Origin: SZUA-229 sp036567985
GTDB lineage: Bacteria > Pseudomonadota > Gammaproteobacteria > SZUA-229
NCBI GenBank assembly: GCA_036567985.1
Contig: DATCTK010000066.1
Location: 16,446 to 80,445, forward strand
Reading direction: 5' to 3'
DNA: 64,000 bases
Of the stretch, positions 24,390-33,862 are shown piece after piece. Within the stretch, counting starts at the first letter, position 1; the number at the start of each line of letters is the position of its first letter. The notes beneath the pieces are model-generated. The model made no database searches. It saw nothing but the letters and a program-made list of their open reading frames with translations, and was not told the DNA's origin. The position numbers and the translations under genes are program-made.

Positions 24390-24749
24390 GAAGTTGGCCG
24401 AGCAGTCGCTGTGTGAATACTTCGGTGTTTACAGAGAGGAAAGTCCGGGCTCCGCAGGGCAGAGTGCCAGGTAACGCCTGGGGGGCGCAAGCCCACGGCA
24501 AGTGCAGCAGAAAATATACCGCCCCGGTTCGCCGGGGTAAGGGTGAAATGGTGCGGTAAGAGCGCACCGCACAACTGGTAACAGTTGTGGCAGGGTAAAC
24601 CCCCCTTGGAGCAAGACCAAATAGAGAAGCTGAGGCGTGGCCCGCGCTGCTTCTGGGTAGGTTGCTTGAGGCGTACAGTGATGTGCGTCCTAGATGAATG
24701 ATTGCTACAGCTTCGGCTGACAGAACCCGGCTTACAGGCCAACTTCACC
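24390..24749 (+). ncRNA. rnpB: RNase P RNA (type A)
   Basis: Catalytic RNA that trims the 5' leader of tRNA precursors. The 5' GAAGTTGGCCGAGCAGTCGC pairs with the 3' GGCTTACAGGCCAACTTCAC (helix P1). The universally conserved core GAGAGGAAAGTCCGGGCTCC is present near 24433, with AGGGTGAAATGGTGCGGTAA (near 24540) and the downstream conserved GACCAAATAGAGAAGCTGAG. The length of about 360 bases is usual for gammaproteobacteria. The position between rsmI and mraZ is conserved in Pseudomonas. Ends are approximate by a few bases. Confidence 0.97.
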
Positions 24750-24921
24750 TTTCTTTGAATTATCCCCGAACCTCCTCAAACCTAATGTAGTTTCTTAAGT
24801 AGTATTCTTAACTCGCTGAGTTATCTTTTGTTATCCCGTCCGTCGCCTCTCGCTTTCTGTGAAATGGCTCTAAGTTGTTGTCATATAAGGAAAAAATTCC
24901 CTGTTTCTCACCTGTTTTTGC

Positions 24922-24951
24922 TTGACAGTGGTGGGGGGTGGTACCTATAGT
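24922..24951 (+). promoter_or_regulatory. Sigma-70 promoter of the dcw cluster (Pmra)
   Basis: TTGACA (24922-24927) is an exact -35 and TATAGT (24946-24951) the -10, with 18 bases between them. Transcription would begin near 24958, just before the MraZ boxes. The rest of the gap from 24750 to mraZ holds no gene; a small TAAGGC...GCCTTA hairpin is present at 25030-25051. Confidence 0.8.
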
Positions 24952-24960
24952 TCAGTTGTG

Positions 24961-24985
24961 TGGGGAATAGTGGGTGATTGTGGGT
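24961..24985 (+). promoter_or_regulatory. MraZ operator: three TGGG(G/T) boxes at 10-base spacing
   Basis: TGGGG (24961), TGGGT (24971) and TGGGT (24981) are direct repeats separated by 5 bases each. This is the arrangement bound by MraZ, which represses its own promoter in E. coli. They lie just downstream of the expected transcription start. Motif and position agree with the known system. Confidence 0.88.
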
Positions 24986-25103
24986 GAAAATGTGTTTTTC
25001 GACCACGGCTCAGTCACTTTTCCGGCCGGTAAGGCGGCATCGGCGGCCTTAGCCAGTAACCAATAACGCAATAAATAGCCTTAGGGATGACACCGCGCAC
25101 AAC

Positions 25104-25562
25104 ATGATCTTTCGTGGCATCAACAATCTGAATCTCGACGCCAAGGGCCGTATGGCCATTCCGTCCCGCTACCGTGACAAGCTCATGGAGTCCTGCGGTG
25201 GGCGTCTGATTGTGACCGTGGATCGTGACCGTTGCCTGCTGGTGTACCCGCAGCATGAGTGGGAAGTGATTGAGGCCCAGCTGGCCGCGCTGCCCAGTTT
25301 GAACAAGCAGTCACGTCTGTTGCAGCGTTTATTAATCGGCCATGCCACCGAGGCGGAGCTGGACAGTCAGGGTCGGATTTTGCTGCCAACCATGCTGCGG
25401 GATTACGCAGGCCTGGATAAAAAATGTGTGCTGATCGGCCAGGGCAAGAAGTTTGAAATCTGGGATGAACAGGTCTGGAACGATAACCAGCAGGCCTGGC
25501 TGGATGAGGTCGAGGCGGATGACAGTGTGTTGCCAGATGCACTGGAAAGTCTGTCGCTGTAA
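25104..25562 (+). CDS. mraZ: Transcriptional regulator MraZ
   Basis: A 152-residue DNA-binding protein with two SpoVT-AbrB-type repeats: FRGINNLNLDAKGRMAIPSR (about residues 3-50) and ATEAELDSQGRILLPTMLRD (about 78-125). It forms rings that bind TGGG boxes and represses the division and cell-wall operon. The operator lies about 120 bases upstream. Its stop overlaps the rsmH start (TAATG). Confidence 0.97.
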   Translation: MIFRGINNLNLDAKGRMAIPSRYRDKLMESCGGRLIVTVDRDRCLLVYPQHEWEVIEAQLAALPSLNKQSRLLQRLLIGHATEAELDSQGRILLPTMLRDYAGLDKKCVLIGQGKKFEIWDEQVWNDNQQAWLDEVEADDSVLPDALESLSL

Positions 25563-26500
25563 TGAGCAATGAAATAACGGACCATCGCCCGGTGTTACTT
25601 AACGAGGCGGTGGCGGCACTGGCGATCAGGCCCGACGGGGTTTACCTGGACGGCACCTTCGGTCGGGGTGGGCATTCCGCCGCGATACTGGCGCAGCTCG
25701 GGCCGCAGGGCCGATTGCTGGCGATGGACCAGGACCCGCAGGCGATAGCCGCAGCGCAGCAGAAATTTGCAGAGGATGCGCGCTTTCAGATAGTGCAGCG
25801 CAATTTTGAATCGCTGCAGGATTTTGTGACAGAGCAGGGATTGATGCACAGGGTAGACGGTGTGTTGCTGGACATCGGTGTGTCATCGCCACAGCTGGAT
25901 GATGCATCGAGAGGTTTCAGTTTTCTTAAACCGGGGCCACTGGATATGCGCATGAACCCGCAGGCAGGTCAGTCTGTAGCGGAATGGCTGGCACAGGTTG
26001 ATGAATATGACCTGGTAACCGTGCTGATGCACCTGGGTGAAGAAAAATTTGCGCGACGCATTGCCCATGCGATTGTGCAGTACCGGCAGCAGACAGAGAT
26101 AAATGACACGGTGCAGCTGGCAAATATTATTGCCGGGGCGATACCGGTGAAAGATAAGAAGAAACATCCGGCAACAAAAAGTTTTCAGGCCATGCGGATT
26201 TTTATCAACCGTGAACTTGAAGTGCTGGAGCAGGCATTGAAGTCAGCGGTGAATGTTTTATCGGTGGGTGGTCGACTGGCAGTGATCAGTTTCCATTCAC
26301 TGGAAGATCGCATGGTAAAGCGTTTCTTCAGGGATATATCGCGTGGCCCACAGTTGCCAAAAGATATACCGATAATGTCAAAGGATTTGCAGCAGCCATA
26401 TCGCGTGGTGGGTAAAGCGATAAAGCCGGGTGCGCTGGAGTTGCAGCAGAACCCGCGGGCCAGAAGCTCAGTGCTGCGAGTGCTGGAGCGTATTAAGTGA
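25562..26500 (+). CDS. rsmH: 16S rRNA (cytosine-1402-N4)-methyltransferase RsmH
   Basis: Adds the N4 methyl group to C1402 of 16S rRNA, the same base that RsmI modifies on the ribose. The 312 residues contain the SAM site GVYLDGTFGRGGHSAAIL and the family blocks DGVLLDIGVSSPQLDDASRG and ISFHSLEDRMVKRFF. Formerly called mraW. The ATG overlaps the mraZ stop and the stop overlaps the ftsL GTG. Confidence 0.98.
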   Translation: MSNEITDHRPVLLNEAVAALAIRPDGVYLDGTFGRGGHSAAILAQLGPQGRLLAMDQDPQAIAAAQQKFAEDARFQIVQRNFESLQDFVTEQGLMHRVDGVLLDIGVSSPQLDDASRGFSFLKPGPLDMRMNPQAGQSVAEWLAQVDEYDLVTVLMHLGEEKFARRIAHAIVQYRQQTEINDTVQLANIIAGAIPVKDKKKHPATKSFQAMRIFINRELEVLEQALKSAVNVLSVGGRLAVISFHSLEDRMVKRFFRDISRGPQLPKDIPIMSKDLQQPYRVVGKAIKPGALELQQNPRARSSVLRVLERIK

Positions 26501-26772
26501 AATTACAGCTAACACTGCTATCAGGGCTGGTTCTGGCAGTTGTGTTATCCGCGGTAGCGGTGGTTTATAGCAAACACCAGAGCCGGAAATCATTTGTTGA
26601 ATTACAGGCGCTGTATCAGCAGATAGATGAACTGGATATCGAATGGGGGCGTTTGCAGCTGGAGCAGAGCACCTGGTCCTCGCATGGAAGAATAGAAGAA
26701 ATAGCGCGTAAAAAACTAAATATGACACTGCCAAAGGCAAACGACATTTTATATATCACTGATGAAGACTAA
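26497..26772 (+). CDS. ftsL: Cell division protein FtsL
   Basis: A 91-residue bitopic membrane protein: one N-terminal helix (LTLLSGLVLAVVLSAVAVVY) and a periplasmic coiled coil with leucine-zipper spacing (FVELQALYQQIDELDIEWGR, residues about 34-60). It joins FtsB and FtsQ and activates the FtsWI synthase at the septum. The start is GTG at 26497, overlapping the rsmH stop by four bases. ftsI begins 11 bases before its end. Confidence 0.94.
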   Translation: MKLQLTLLSGLVLAVVLSAVAVVYSKHQSRKSFVELQALYQQIDELDIEWGRLQLEQSTWSSHGRIEEIARKKLNMTLPKANDILYITDED

Positions 26773-28480
26773 TACTAACAAGCCACAGTTTCAGCTCAGA
26801 CGCATGGTTGTTCTCGCCGTGTTTATGCTGCTTGTTGTCGGCCTGTTATACCGTGCGCTGGATATGCAGGTCATTAACCAGACCTTCTTCAAGCAGCAAG
26901 GTGATGCGCGCCATTTGCGCATAGTGCCGTTGACAGCGCACCGTGGTGATATTTACGACCGTAATGGCGAGCCACTGGCGATCAGTACGCCGGTGGATTC
27001 AGTGTGGGCAAACCCAAAAGAACTACAGGTAGGCGCAGATCCGGCTAAAAAACTGGCGCAGATACTTGATTTAAACCAGGTGCAGCTGCAGAACAAGCTG
27101 AATAAATTAAGCGATAAGGAGTTTGTTTATATTCAACGTCAGGTGTCACCTGATACCGGTGAACAGGTGAAGTCACTGGGGCTCGCGGGTGTGTATTTGC
27201 AGCGTGAATATAAGCGCTTTTATCCAACCGGTGAAGTGACATCCCATGTGCTGGGATTTGCCGATATTGATGATCGGGGGCAGGAAGGGCTGGAGCTGGC
27301 CTATGATGACTGGTTGCGCGGTGAACCGGGCGCCAAGAAAATCATGCGTGATCGACTGGGGCAGGTGATTGATGATGTGGAGAGAATACGCCCGGCAGAA
27401 CCGGGCCGGCCTGTGCATCTCAGTATCGACCGGCGCATACAGTATCTGGCCTACAGGGCCCTTAAATCATCGGTAAAGGAACATAAAGCCATTGCAGGAT
27501 CTGCAGTGGTTTTAAACGTTCATACGGGTGAAGTTCTGGCGATGGTCAACCAGCCATCGTTCAATGCCAATAATCGCAGCCAGCTACGACCCGGTGTTTA
27601 TCGAAATCGTGCGGTGACTGATGTGTTTGAGCCAGGCTCTACCATGAAGCCGTTTACCATTGCCGCTGCACTTGAGTCGGGCAAATGGCATCCGATGGAT
27701 AATGTGCATACCTCGCCCGGCTATTACAGCGTACAGGGTAGCGCTATTAAAGACATGCGCGATTATGGAAAAATCAATCTGAGTGAGATTATCCTCAAAT
27801 CGAGCAATGTTGGTATCAGTAAAGTGGCGCTATCACTGGAGCAGGAAACACAACTGGACATGTATATCAGGCTTGGTTTTGGCGTGGATACCGGCAGTGG
27901 GTTCCCGGGTGAGCGTAATGGCAACCTGCGCAGCCAGCGCCTGAGTGATTTTGAGCGGGCTACCATGGCCTTTGGTTACAGTCTTTCGGTTACGCCGTTA
28001 CAGCTGGCAAGAGCCTATGCAGCCATTGCCAACGGTGGAACGGTTTATCCTGTGAGTTTTTTACGCCAGGACGGTGATATACAGGGCGATACGGTAATGT
28101 CGGCAGATACCGCCAGAAAAATCCGTCGCATGATGGAGCGGGTGGTGAGTGCGGAAGGCACAGCGCAAAAGGCTGCGATTGCCAATTACAGCGTAGCTGG
28201 AAAAACCGGCACGGTGCATAAGTTTATCTCAGGTGGCTACGCAGATGATCGTTACCTTTCGGTATTTGCCGGCATGGCGCCGGCATCTGATCCGCAACTG
28301 GTGATGGTAGTGATGCTGGATGAGCCGCGGAATGGGGAATACTTTGGTGGGCAGGTTGCAGCACCTGTGTTCTCAAAAGTGATGTCGGGTGCGCTGCGTC
28401 TGCTTGATATCCAGCCGGATAATTTACAATACGTAAGACGACCAGGTAATGCCACGGTTACTAAAGGTAAGAGCGCATGA
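26762..28480 (+). CDS. ftsI: Peptidoglycan transpeptidase FtsI (PBP3)
   Basis: Septal cross-linking enzyme and target of beta-lactams. The 572 residues have a short cytoplasmic N-terminus, one membrane anchor (MVVLAVFMLLVVGLLYRALD), a pedestal domain (LTAHRGDIYDRNGEPLAIST) and a C-terminal transpeptidase domain. The active-site triad motifs are EPGSTMKPFT (S-x-x-K), SSN in LKSSNVGISK and KTGT in SVAGKTGTVHK. It overlaps ftsL and the murE start. Confidence 0.98.
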   Translation: MKTNTNKPQFQLRRMVVLAVFMLLVVGLLYRALDMQVINQTFFKQQGDARHLRIVPLTAHRGDIYDRNGEPLAISTPVDSVWANPKELQVGADPAKKLAQILDLNQVQLQNKLNKLSDKEFVYIQRQVSPDTGEQVKSLGLAGVYLQREYKRFYPTGEVTSHVLGFADIDDRGQEGLELAYDDWLRGEPGAKKIMRDRLGQVIDDVERIRPAEPGRPVHLSIDRRIQYLAYRALKSSVKEHKAIAGSAVVLNVHTGEVLAMVNQPSFNANNRSQLRPGVYRNRAVTDVFEPGSTMKPFTIAAALESGKWHPMDNVHTSPGYYSVQGSAIKDMRDYGKINLSEIILKSSNVGISKVALSLEQETQLDMYIRLGFGVDTGSGFPGERNGNLRSQRLSDFERATMAFGYSLSVTPLQLARAYAAIANGGTVYPVSFLRQDGDIQGDTVMSADTARKIRRMMERVVSAEGTAQKAAIANYSVAGKTGTVHKFISGGYADDRYLSVFAGMAPASDPQLVMVVMLDEPRNGEYFGGQVAAPVFSKVMSGALRLLDIQPDNLQYVRRPGNATVTKGKSA

Positions 28481-30006
28481 TGACAGCTCGTGATCAACAG
28501 TCACAGGTAATAACACTCAGCCAGTTGTTAAAGGATGTGTGTGACAGCGAGTTCCTGCCGGATGTGGAAGTAAAGGGGCTGGCACTGGACAGTCGCCAGG
28601 TAGAACCGGGTTTTATCTTTGTTGCGCTGGAAGGTCACTTTGAACATGGACTGGCTTATGCTGAAGCCGCCATTTCCCGTGGCGCTATTGCCGTACTGTG
28701 CGATGCGCAATATGACCAGTATTGTCAGCAGATACTGGCGAAAATCAGCTCACGCACCGTGTGTGTGCCGATCAAGCATCTGCCGATCAAGCTGAGCCAG
28801 CTTGCGAATATTTTTTATGATTACCCTTCTGAAAAACTGTTTGTCAGTGGTGTCACAGGTACCGATGGTAAAACCACGGTGAGTCATTTTATTGCGCAGT
28901 CTATGCAGAGTTCCGAATCACCTGCAGCCCTGATCGGCACACTGGGTAACGGTTTGATTAATCAGCTGGATAAATCAGCACAAACTACGCCGGATATGTT
29001 AAGCCTGCAGCGCATGCTGGCGCAGTATGTTGATGCTGGTGCGAGTAGTGTGTCGATGGAAGTATCGTCACATGGGCTTGATCAGAATCGGGTCAACGGG
29101 GTTAGCTTTGATGTGGCAATACTTACCAATTTAAGTCGGGATCATCTTGACTATCACGGCGACCTGGGAAACTACAAACAGGCGAAGAAGAAACTGTTCA
29201 CGGGCGACTTGAGTAAAGCACTGGTATTGAATGCGGATGATGGGCTGGGGCAGGAGCTGTATCTAGAACTGGCCGGGCATAAGTCGATCTGGCTTTATGG
29301 CATGAATAAAGATAAGGCCTGTAAAAGTGAGATGTATGTGTATGCAACTCAGCTGGAAACGCATCGTGATGGAATGAAGTTTATGCTGCATAGCTCACAG
29401 GGTTCAGCAGAAATTTCAACCGGACTGATTGGCGACTTCAATGTGTATAACATGCTTGCGTGTTTTTGCGTGCTGTTGCAAAGCGGTCTGAATTTTAACC
29501 TTGCTGTTAAACGCATAGAAAAACTAAAGACTGTACCTGGCCGAATGGAAATTATTGCGCAGCCGGGCAAGCCGGTAGTGGTCATCGATTACGCCCATAC
29601 CCCTGAAGCCCTGTCACAGGTATTGAAAAACATTCGCAAGCATACTGATGGCAAAGTGATTTGCGTATTTGGTTGTGGTGGCGACCGGGATGCAGGCAAG
29701 CGACCAATTATGGCGCAGGTCGCCGAACAGAATGCCGATCTGGTTATTCTCACCAGTGATAACCCTCGCAATGAAGATCCTGCGCTGATTATTGATGAAG
29801 TGCAGCAGGGAATCAGTGATCAGCTCAAACTGATTGTGGAGGCAGATCGCGCCCGTGCAATACAGCAGGCGATTAATATGGCATCGGCCGATGATCTGGT
29901 TTTGCTCGCCGGAAAAGGGCATGAAGATTATCAGATTATTGGTAATAAAAAGATCCCATTCAGTGATCGGGAACAGGCGTTGAAAGGCCTGGAGGCAATT
30001 AAATGA
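28477..30006 (+). CDS. murE: UDP-MurNAc-tripeptide synthetase MurE (meso-DAP adding)
   Basis: ATP-dependent ligase of 509 residues that adds the third amino acid to the peptidoglycan precursor. The ATP site is VSGVTGTDGKTTVSHFIAQ, with Asp where many homologs have Asn. The motif TSDNPRNEDP contains DNPR, which marks meso-diaminopimelate rather than lysine specificity. The C-terminal GKGHEDYQIIGNKKIPFSD is the usual ending. It overlaps ftsI by four bases and murF by four bases. Confidence 0.98.
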   Translation: MMTARDQQSQVITLSQLLKDVCDSEFLPDVEVKGLALDSRQVEPGFIFVALEGHFEHGLAYAEAAISRGAIAVLCDAQYDQYCQQILAKISSRTVCVPIKHLPIKLSQLANIFYDYPSEKLFVSGVTGTDGKTTVSHFIAQSMQSSESPAALIGTLGNGLINQLDKSAQTTPDMLSLQRMLAQYVDAGASSVSMEVSSHGLDQNRVNGVSFDVAILTNLSRDHLDYHGDLGNYKQAKKKLFTGDLSKALVLNADDGLGQELYLELAGHKSIWLYGMNKDKACKSEMYVYATQLETHRDGMKFMLHSSQGSAEISTGLIGDFNVYNMLACFCVLLQSGLNFNLAVKRIEKLKTVPGRMEIIAQPGKPVVVIDYAHTPEALSQVLKNIRKHTDGKVICVFGCGGDRDAGKRPIMAQVAEQNADLVILTSDNPRNEDPALIIDEVQQGISDQLKLIVEADRARAIQQAINMASADDLVLLAGKGHEDYQIIGNKKIPFSDREQALKGLEAIK

Positions 30007-31343
30007 TGGCGCTTCAACAGGCGACAGAAATAGTCCATGGTGAAATGCACGGTAATGATGTGAGTTTTTCATCCATTTCAACAGACAGCAGGCAGCTCAA
30101 GCCCGGTGACCTGTATATCGCATTGCCGGGTGAGCGTTTCGATGGTCATGATTTTATCCAGCAGGCACAGGATGCCGGTGCGGTGGCAGCAGTGGTGCAA
30201 ACCGATGTTATGACATCCCTGCCTTATATAAAGGTAGATAATACGCGTCATGCACTGGGTTGCCTGGCAGCTGCCAGACGACAGGCATTCAAGGGCCCGC
30301 TGGTGGGTATTACCGGCAGTAATGGCAAGACCACTGTCAAGGAAATGCTTGCTGCCATCCTGAGAAAGCAGGGTGAGGTGCTGGTGACCAGGGGTAACTT
30401 TAATAATGATATTGGTATGCCGTTAACGCTGCTGGGTCTGGAACATCAGGATTATGCGGTGATTGAAATGGGTGCTAACCACCATGGTGAAATTGCCTAC
30501 CTGACAAATATTGCAAAACCTGATATTGCTCTTGTTAACAATGCGGGCCCGGCGCACCTTGAGGGTTTTGGTTCGATCAAGGGTGTGGCTGAAGCCAAGG
30601 CCGAAATTTACCAGGGACTGTCCGAAAATGGCGTTGCAATTATTAACCGTGATGATGACTACAGTGACTACTGGTGTGGTTTGTGTGAGAAGCACTGTAT
30701 TGTTGATTTCTCGCTGCGTGATAGAGCTGCGACGGTTTACGGCGAATGGAAGCCTGCAGAGCAGGGTGGTGTGCTCAAGGTCTGGCATAACGACAATATG
30801 TTTCGGGTTGTACTCAAAGTATATGGTCGACATAACGCAATGAATGCAATGGCTGCAATTGCCGTGGCGGTGACATTACAGGTTCCAGTGGAAAAAATCA
30901 GCGAAGCATTACAACAATTCGAATCAGTGGAGGGTCGCCTGAAAATGCATCAGGTGTCACCAACACTGGTGGTGATAGATGACACATACAATGCCAATCC
31001 AGCTTCCTTGAGTGCTGGTATCGATGTGCTCAAACAGTTACCTGGCGAGCACTGGCTGGTGCTGGGTGATATGGGCGAGCTGGGCAGGGATGCGACGCGG
31101 TTACATTTTGATGCGGGTATCAAGGCACGAAGAGCCGGTATCAGTCGTTTACTGGCGGTGGGAGAGGCTAGTCAGCATGCTGTGGATGCATTTGGCGATG
31201 GCGCACAGATTTTTGAAAATAAAGATGAGTTAATGACGTTTTTAAAATTGCATCAAACGACTGCGCTGGGCGTGCTGGTAAAAGGCTCGCGCTTTATGCA
31301 TATGGAAGAAATCGTTAAGCAACTGACAGAGGAGTTGGTTTAA
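30003..31343 (+). CDS. murF: UDP-MurNAc-tripeptide-D-Ala-D-Ala ligase MurF
   Basis: Adds D-alanyl-D-alanine to complete the cytoplasmic pentapeptide precursor. The 446 residues contain the P-loop GITGSNGKTTVKEMLAAI, the metal-site region VIEMGANHHGEIAYLTNIA and VVIDDTYNANPASLSAGIDV, all diagnostic of MurF. It overlaps murE by four bases and its stop overlaps the mraY ATG by one. Confidence 0.97.
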   Translation: MMALQQATEIVHGEMHGNDVSFSSISTDSRQLKPGDLYIALPGERFDGHDFIQQAQDAGAVAAVVQTDVMTSLPYIKVDNTRHALGCLAAARRQAFKGPLVGITGSNGKTTVKEMLAAILRKQGEVLVTRGNFNNDIGMPLTLLGLEHQDYAVIEMGANHHGEIAYLTNIAKPDIALVNNAGPAHLEGFGSIKGVAEAKAEIYQGLSENGVAIINRDDDYSDYWCGLCEKHCIVDFSLRDRAATVYGEWKPAEQGGVLKVWHNDNMFRVVLKVYGRHNAMNAMAAIAVAVTLQVPVEKISEALQQFESVEGRLKMHQVSPTLVVIDDTYNANPASLSAGIDVLKQLPGEHWLVLGDMGELGRDATRLHFDAGIKARRAGISRLLAVGEASQHAVDAFGDGAQIFENKDELMTFLKLHQTTALGVLVKGSRFMHMEEIVKQLTEELV

Positions 31344-32425
31344 TGCTGCTCTGGTTAACCGATTACCTGACACAGTATTACAGTGGCTTTAATGTGTTTC
31401 GTTATCTGACCCTGCGCGGCATTCTGGGCACGCTTACCGCACTGCTGATATCACTGATAATCGGTCCGGCAATGATACGCCGCTTAACCATGTACAAGAT
31501 TGGCCAGAATATACGTGATGATGGCCCTCAGGCGCACCTGTCCAAAGCTGGCACGCCAACCATGGGTGGTTCACTGATTCTGGTTGCAGTCGCAATCAGT
31601 ACCCTGTTGTGGATGGATTTATCCAATCGTCAGGTATGGGTGGCGCTGATTGTTACTATGTTGTTTGGTGCGGTTGGCTTTATTGATGATTTCAAAAAGC
31701 TCAAGGGTGGTTGTAGCCAGGGCTTAACCGCAAAAACCAAGTATTTCTGGCAAAGTGTATTCGGCCTGGGTGCGGCGCTTTATATTTATACCAGTGCACA
31801 ACAGTCGATTGAAACCACACTGGTGATTCCATTTGTAAAGGACGTACTGATTCCGCTGGGTGCAGGATTCATTGTTCTGGCCTACCTGGTGATTGTCGGT
31901 AGCAGTAATGCAGTCAATCTGACGGATGGCCTGGATGGTCTGGCCATATTGCCAACTGTGCTGGTGGCGGGTGCACTGGGGGTGATTGCCTATGTAACCG
32001 GGCATATAAATTTCGCCAGCTATCTGGGTATTCCCTATGTTGCCGGTGTGGGTGAGCTGGTGGTTTTTTGTGGTGCCCTGGTCGGTGCTGGCCTGGGTTT
32101 TCTCTGGTTTAACACTTACCCGGCACAGGTGTTTATGGGTGATGTCGGTGCACTGGCGCTGGGTGCAGCACTGGGTGTGGTGGCAGTACTGATCAGGCAG
32201 GAACTGGTGTTATTGATTATGGGCGGTGTGTTTGTAATGGAAACCATCTCGGTAATTTTACAGGTGGCTTCATTCAAATTAACTGGACGAAGAATTTTTA
32301 GAATGGCGCCACTGCACCATCATTTTGAATTGAAAGGCTGGCCGGAGCCAAGAGTTATTGTCCGCTTCTGGATAATTACCGTGGTACTGGTACTGATCGG
32401 GCTGGCATCATTAAAAGTACGTTAA
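31343..32425 (+). CDS. mraY: Phospho-MurNAc-pentapeptide transferase MraY
   Basis: Integral membrane enzyme that loads the MurNAc-pentapeptide onto undecaprenyl phosphate to form lipid I. The 360 residues carry about ten helices. Signature blocks are KAGTPTMGGSLILVAVAIST, GAVGFIDDFKKLKGG (first Asp pair), SSNAVNLTDGLDGLAILP and the C-terminal FRMAPLHHHFELKGWPE. The length is the family norm. Confidence 0.98.
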   Translation: MLLWLTDYLTQYYSGFNVFRYLTLRGILGTLTALLISLIIGPAMIRRLTMYKIGQNIRDDGPQAHLSKAGTPTMGGSLILVAVAISTLLWMDLSNRQVWVALIVTMLFGAVGFIDDFKKLKGGCSQGLTAKTKYFWQSVFGLGAALYIYTSAQQSIETTLVIPFVKDVLIPLGAGFIVLAYLVIVGSSNAVNLTDGLDGLAILPTVLVAGALGVIAYVTGHINFASYLGIPYVAGVGELVVFCGALVGAGLGFLWFNTYPAQVFMGDVGALALGAALGVVAVLIRQELVLLIMGGVFVMETISVILQVASFKLTGRRIFRMAPLHHHFELKGWPEPRVIVRFWIITVVLVLIGLASLKVR

Positions 32426-32458
32426 ACGACAGGCTAATTAAAAGGCTAAACGGAGCAC

Positions 32459-33862
32459 ATGAACGTAACTGCGGAAACATTGTCGAGTATTTCTGTAGCT
32501 GCACTGGTAACTGCAATGACAACTAACGATAAGCAAAAATCAGCATATACACTGGTTGTCGGACTCGGCATTACCGGCTTGTCGGTTGCGCGTTACCTAA
32601 TCTCGCGCGGTGAGAATATTGTGGTCACCGACAGTCGTGAAAATCCACCAGGCCTTGAGGCGATGCGATCAGTATCTCCGCAAACCGAGATTGTGCTGGG
32701 TGAATTTGATGAAGCCCTGTTTATGGGTGCTGGCAGAATCATTGTCAGTCCCGGCGTTTCAGCCCGCGAGGGTGTGATACAGCATGCCATACAGCAGGGG
32801 GTTGAGGTTATTGGCGATATTGAGCTGTTTGCACAACAGGTAAATGCTCCCTTGCTGGCGATTACCGGCTCAAATGGCAAAAGCACGGTCACTACCTTGC
32901 TGGGTGAAATGGCCAAAGCTTCAAATGTGAATGTCAGGGTTGGTGGCAATCTTGGTACACCGGCACTGGACCTGCTGGATGATAATGCAGAATTGTATGT
33001 GCTGGAGTTATCGAGCTTTCAGCTGGAGACCTTGCACAGTTTAAAACCACAGGCAGCGGTGGTACTGAATGTCAGTCCCGATCATCTGGATCGCTACGAC
33101 AGTTTTGAATCCTATGCGCAGGCCAAACAGAACATTTATCACAACTGCCAGCATGTTGTGGTTAACCGTGACGATCCGCGGGTTAACGCAATGCAGCAAG
33201 GTCATCAACAGGTAACAGGTTTTACCCTGCATGAACCAGCAGAAGGTGATTACGGGCTGCGCAGTTTTGATAATGAAGTCTGGCTATGCAAGGGTGATAG
33301 AAAAATTATCAGGCAAGGTGATGTTCGATTGCAGGGGCAGCATAATATTGCCAATGTGCTGGCTGCACTGGCCATGGCTGAAGCCGTCGGATTTGCCATG
33401 GATGCAGTATTGCACACTGTCAAAACATTTGCCGGGCTGGCGCACCGTACACAGTTTGTGGCGGAGAAAAACGAAGTTAGCTGGGTGAATGATTCAAAAG
33501 GTACCAATGTTGGCGCAACGATGGCAGCCATTGCCGGTATCGAGGTTAAAAATCGACTGATCCTGATTGCAGGTGGGCTGGCAAAAGATGCTGATTTTAG
33601 CAGCCTGAGAAGTGTCGTGGCAGACAAGGTGCGCAGTGTGGTTTTAATGGGTAAGGATGCGCCTATGATCGAACAGGCACTGCAGGATGTTGTGCCTGTC
33701 TGGTATGCCAGAGATATGTTTGATGCGGTGGGTATCGCCGCTGAAATTGCACACCCTGGTGATACAGTGTTGCTGTCACCGGCCTGTGCCAGTTTTGATA
33801 TGTTTAATGGTTACCAGCAGCGTGGTGAAGTCTTTGTGCAGGCGGTGGAGGCATTAATATGA
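32459..33862 (+). CDS. murD: UDP-MurNAc-L-alanine-D-glutamate ligase MurD
   Basis: Adds D-glutamate in the precursor pathway. The 467 residues contain the P-loop AITGSNGKSTVTTLLGEM, the N-terminal nucleotide fold TLVVGLGITGLSVARYLISR and the C-terminal DTVLLSPACASFDMFNGYQ. The start at 32459 follows GGAG and gives about 20 extra residues compared with E. coli MurD; an internal ATG at 32516 would match the usual length but has no ribosome site. The 33-base gap after mraY is one of the larger gaps in this tightly packed cluster. Confidence 0.97.
   Translation: MNVTAETLSSISVAALVTAMTTNDKQKSAYTLVVGLGITGLSVARYLISRGENIVVTDSRENPPGLEAMRSVSPQTEIVLGEFDEALFMGAGRIIVSPGVSAREGVIQHAIQQGVEVIGDIELFAQQVNAPLLAITGSNGKSTVTTLLGEMAKASNVNVRVGGNLGTPALDLLDDNAELYVLELSSFQLETLHSLKPQAAVVLNVSPDHLDRYDSFESYAQAKQNIYHNCQHVVVNRDDPRVNAMQQGHQQVTGFTLHEPAEGDYGLRSFDNEVWLCKGDRKIIRQGDVRLQGQHNIANVLAALAMAEAVGFAMDAVLHTVKTFAGLAHRTQFVAEKNEVSWVNDSKGTNVGATMAAIAGIEVKNRLILIAGGLAKDADFSSLRSVVADKVRSVVLMGKDAPMIEQALQDVVPVWYARDMFDAVGIAAEIAHPGDTVLLSPACASFDMFNGYQQRGEVFVQAVEALI

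Noticed and set aside
24750..24921. A terminator or small RNA gene after rnpB
   Set aside because: No stable hairpin with a T run was seen in this stretch before the mraZ promoter.
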